Shown here: one piece after another, positions 5,149 to 6,288 of the stretch | Layout: the number at the start of each line of letters is the position of its first letter | How positions within the stretch are numbered: the stretch's first letter is position 1 | Assembly: GCA_900550795.1 (NCBI GenBank) | Contig: URTN01000050.1 | Coordinates: forward strand, 1-6,288 | Source: an uncultured Mollicutes bacterium | GTDB taxonomy: Bacteria; Bacillota_I; Bacilli_A; RFN20; CAG-826 | Direction of reading: 5' to 3' | DNA length: 6,288 nt | Translations under genes and position numbers: made by a program | Notes under the pieces: model-generated | Database searches by the model: none | What the model was told of the DNA's origin: nothing | What the model saw: the letters and a program-made list of their open reading frames with translations, nothing else

Positions 5149-6288
5149 GATTTATGCCCTCCAATCTGTCCATGTCTTACTTTAATTGTAGAATCTTTTA
5201 GCCCGCTGCTAGCCCTTAAAACCGAGTTTGATCCATATATTTTATGGATATTATCTATAGCAAAATTTAGATTTCGCTTTTCTAATGCTTCTTCATAATT
5301 CTCGAATAGATTAGGTTGCAAAGAAGAAAACGGAATCAATTTACCAAAACTTATATATAGGCCCCTAATTTTTTCACCATTATATAATGAATTGAAAATA
5401 TTTCGGATTACAGAATATAAGGTGTCATTATCATCGCTATAGACATCTAAAGCCCTTTGTTTAGAAAAACCTCCTCCGCCACTATAAGCAACACCAACTG
5501 ATACTAATCCGCATTTAGATTCATGTAGTCTTAATCTAAAACACAAATCGTCACACATTTCTCTTAATACTAACCTTGCTCCTTTTCCATCATAATCCTT
5601 CATCAATGTCTGGCCTAAAGAAAGCGAATTCTCTTTTGGAACATATTTCTTTCTAATGTCAGTATTGTCTATTCCATTAGATAAATCAAAAAGCTGATGT
5701 CCGATTATTCCAAATTCTTTTTCTAGCAACTCAACATCTGTATTCGCCAAAGCCTCTAGACTTCTTATACCCATTTTTTCAAGCCTAGAAGCAATCCCGC
5801 TAGAGATACCCCAAATATTAGTTATAGGAGATATTTTCCATAGTTTTTCTTTTATATCTTCTTTACCCCATCTAGCTAAAAACGGAGGTTTCTTCTTGCC
5901 TTCATTATCTAAACAAGTCTTAGCTAAAAACATATTAGGACCAATCCCGCATGTAGCAACTAATCCAAGTTCGTTTTTAATCCTTTCCTGAATCATTTTG
6001 CATAGGCCTTCAGGAGTAGTTTTATATAAAGAAAGATAAGGAGATAAGTGAAGGAAAGATTCATCGATAGAATAAACATGAATATCCTCTTCATCGATAA
6101 AATCTAGGAAAATCGAAACGACTTTTGCAGACATTTCAATATAATAAGCCATTCTAGGTTGGGCAAAAATTAGTTCAGGAACTTTTGGCAAGGACTTCAC
6201 TCTACATACATTTGGAATTCCATATTTTTCTTTTAAATATGGGGTCGAAGACATGACAATCGTGTTAATGCTTCTAGTAGGATCGGCC
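5145..6288 (-). CDS. Y-family translesion DNA polymerase, UvrX/ImpB type (5' end off the window)
   Basis: The C-terminal 380 or so residues of a Y-family (UmuC/DinB superfamily) polymerase that copies damaged DNA. The frame is open to the right edge: 11 sense codons (ADPTRSINTIV) precede the ATG at 6252-6254, and the family continues upstream with the first catalytic Asp, so that ATG is internal. Counting from it, YSIDESF at 61-67 supplies the catalytic Asp64-Glu65 pair, and CGIGPNMFLAK at 102-112 is the palm strand and following helix. A helix-hairpin-helix lies at about 143-170, and the little-finger domain spans about 205-305. QPNLF at 313-317 is a classical beta-clamp-binding motif, and IGGHK ends the protein as in UvrX relatives. 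Stop TGA overlaps the YolD-like ATG. The polymerase plus YolD pair is the usual Gram-positive arrangement, often SOS-controlled; the promoter and any LexA box lie outside the window. Confidence 0.9.
   Translation of the reverse strand, partial: ADPTRSINTIVMSSTPYLKEKYGIPNVCRVKSLPKVPELIFAQPRMAYYIEMSAKVVSIFLDFIDEEDIHVYSIDESFLHLSPYLSLYKTTPEGLCKMIQERIKNELGLVATCGIGPNMFLAKTCLDNEGKKKPPFLARWGKEDIKEKLWKISPITNIWGISSGIASRLEKMGIRSLEALANTDVELLEKEFGIIGHQLFDLSNGIDNTDIRKKYVPKENSLSLGQTLMKDYDGKGARLVLREMCDDLCFRLRLHESKCGLVSVGVAYSGGGGFSKQRALDVYSDDNDTLYSVIRNIFNSLYNGEKIRGLYISFGKLIPFSSLQPNLFENYEEALEKRNLNFAIDNIHKIYGSNSVLRASSGLKDSTIKVRHGQIGGHKS
5157..5162 (-). promoter_or_regulatory. Ribosome binding site of the YolD-like gene inside the polymerase gene
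   Basis: GGAGGG on the minus strand, eight bases before the ATG at 5146-5148, lies within the last codons of the polymerase (it encodes part of its GGHK end). Together with the ATGA overlap it indicates both coupling and independent initiation. Confidence 0.7.

Noticed and set aside
6252..6254. ATG as the true start of the polymerase
   Set aside because: The frame is open to the window edge and the upstream codons fit the family (DP-x-R, then the strand before SSTPYLKEKYG); the catalytic N-terminus would be missing otherwise.
1..6288. TGA read as tryptophan (Mollicutes code 4)
   Set aside because: The polymerase ends at TGA exactly after the family's IGGHK terminus and overlaps the next gene's ATG; tryptophans are TGG and no gene contains an internal TGA.

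Overview
The window comes from a low-GC (roughly mid-30s percent) anaerobic bacterium of the Bacillota type, most likely a Bacilli or Mollicutes-adjacent lineage. Evidence for this is strong Shine-Dalgarno sites, AGA-biased arginine codons, a radical-SAM activase of the class III (anaerobic) ribonucleotide reductase, and a YolD / UvrX-type polymerase pair. The standard genetic code fits: TGA ends the polymerase gene exactly where its family's C-terminal motif ends, and tryptophan is written TGG throughout. I cannot name the species.

Left part (1-1896): the 3' end of a CPNC-type redoxin that continues off the left edge, a hairpin with a short T tract, then a low-Mr thioredoxin-reductase-like flavoprotein. 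Convergent to these is nrdG, whose last 29 bases overlap the reductase gene. Together they look like the reductant side and the activation side of anaerobic dNTP synthesis. The reductase has lost the residues that bind the NADPH phosphate, so its electron donor is an open question.

Middle (1929-3536, minus strand): two tandem paralogous six-helix membrane proteins (DUF308/HdeD-like topology), a two-gene operon ending at a clear rho-independent terminator. The upstream gene has a long lysine-rich then acidic cytoplasmic tail. The downstream gene stops just after its last helix, but a tail of the same type is intact in another frame directly after the stop. One missing T in a T4 run at 2154-2157 accounts for this exactly, so it is a frameshift (mutation, assembly error, or less likely programmed).

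Right part (3581-6288): a divergent M29-family aminopeptidase with all five metal ligands, ending in a CTAG tetramer that is also the stop codon of the convergent YolD-like gene. The YolD-like gene is translationally coupled (ATGA overlap) behind a Y-family translesion polymerase of the UvrX/ImpB type. That polymerase runs off the right edge and carries a visible beta-clamp-binding QPNLF motif.

The window is very compact: no intergenic space exceeds about 80 bases once the frameshifted tail is counted, and there are two convergent gene-end overlaps. I see no mobile element, tRNA, rRNA or CRISPR.
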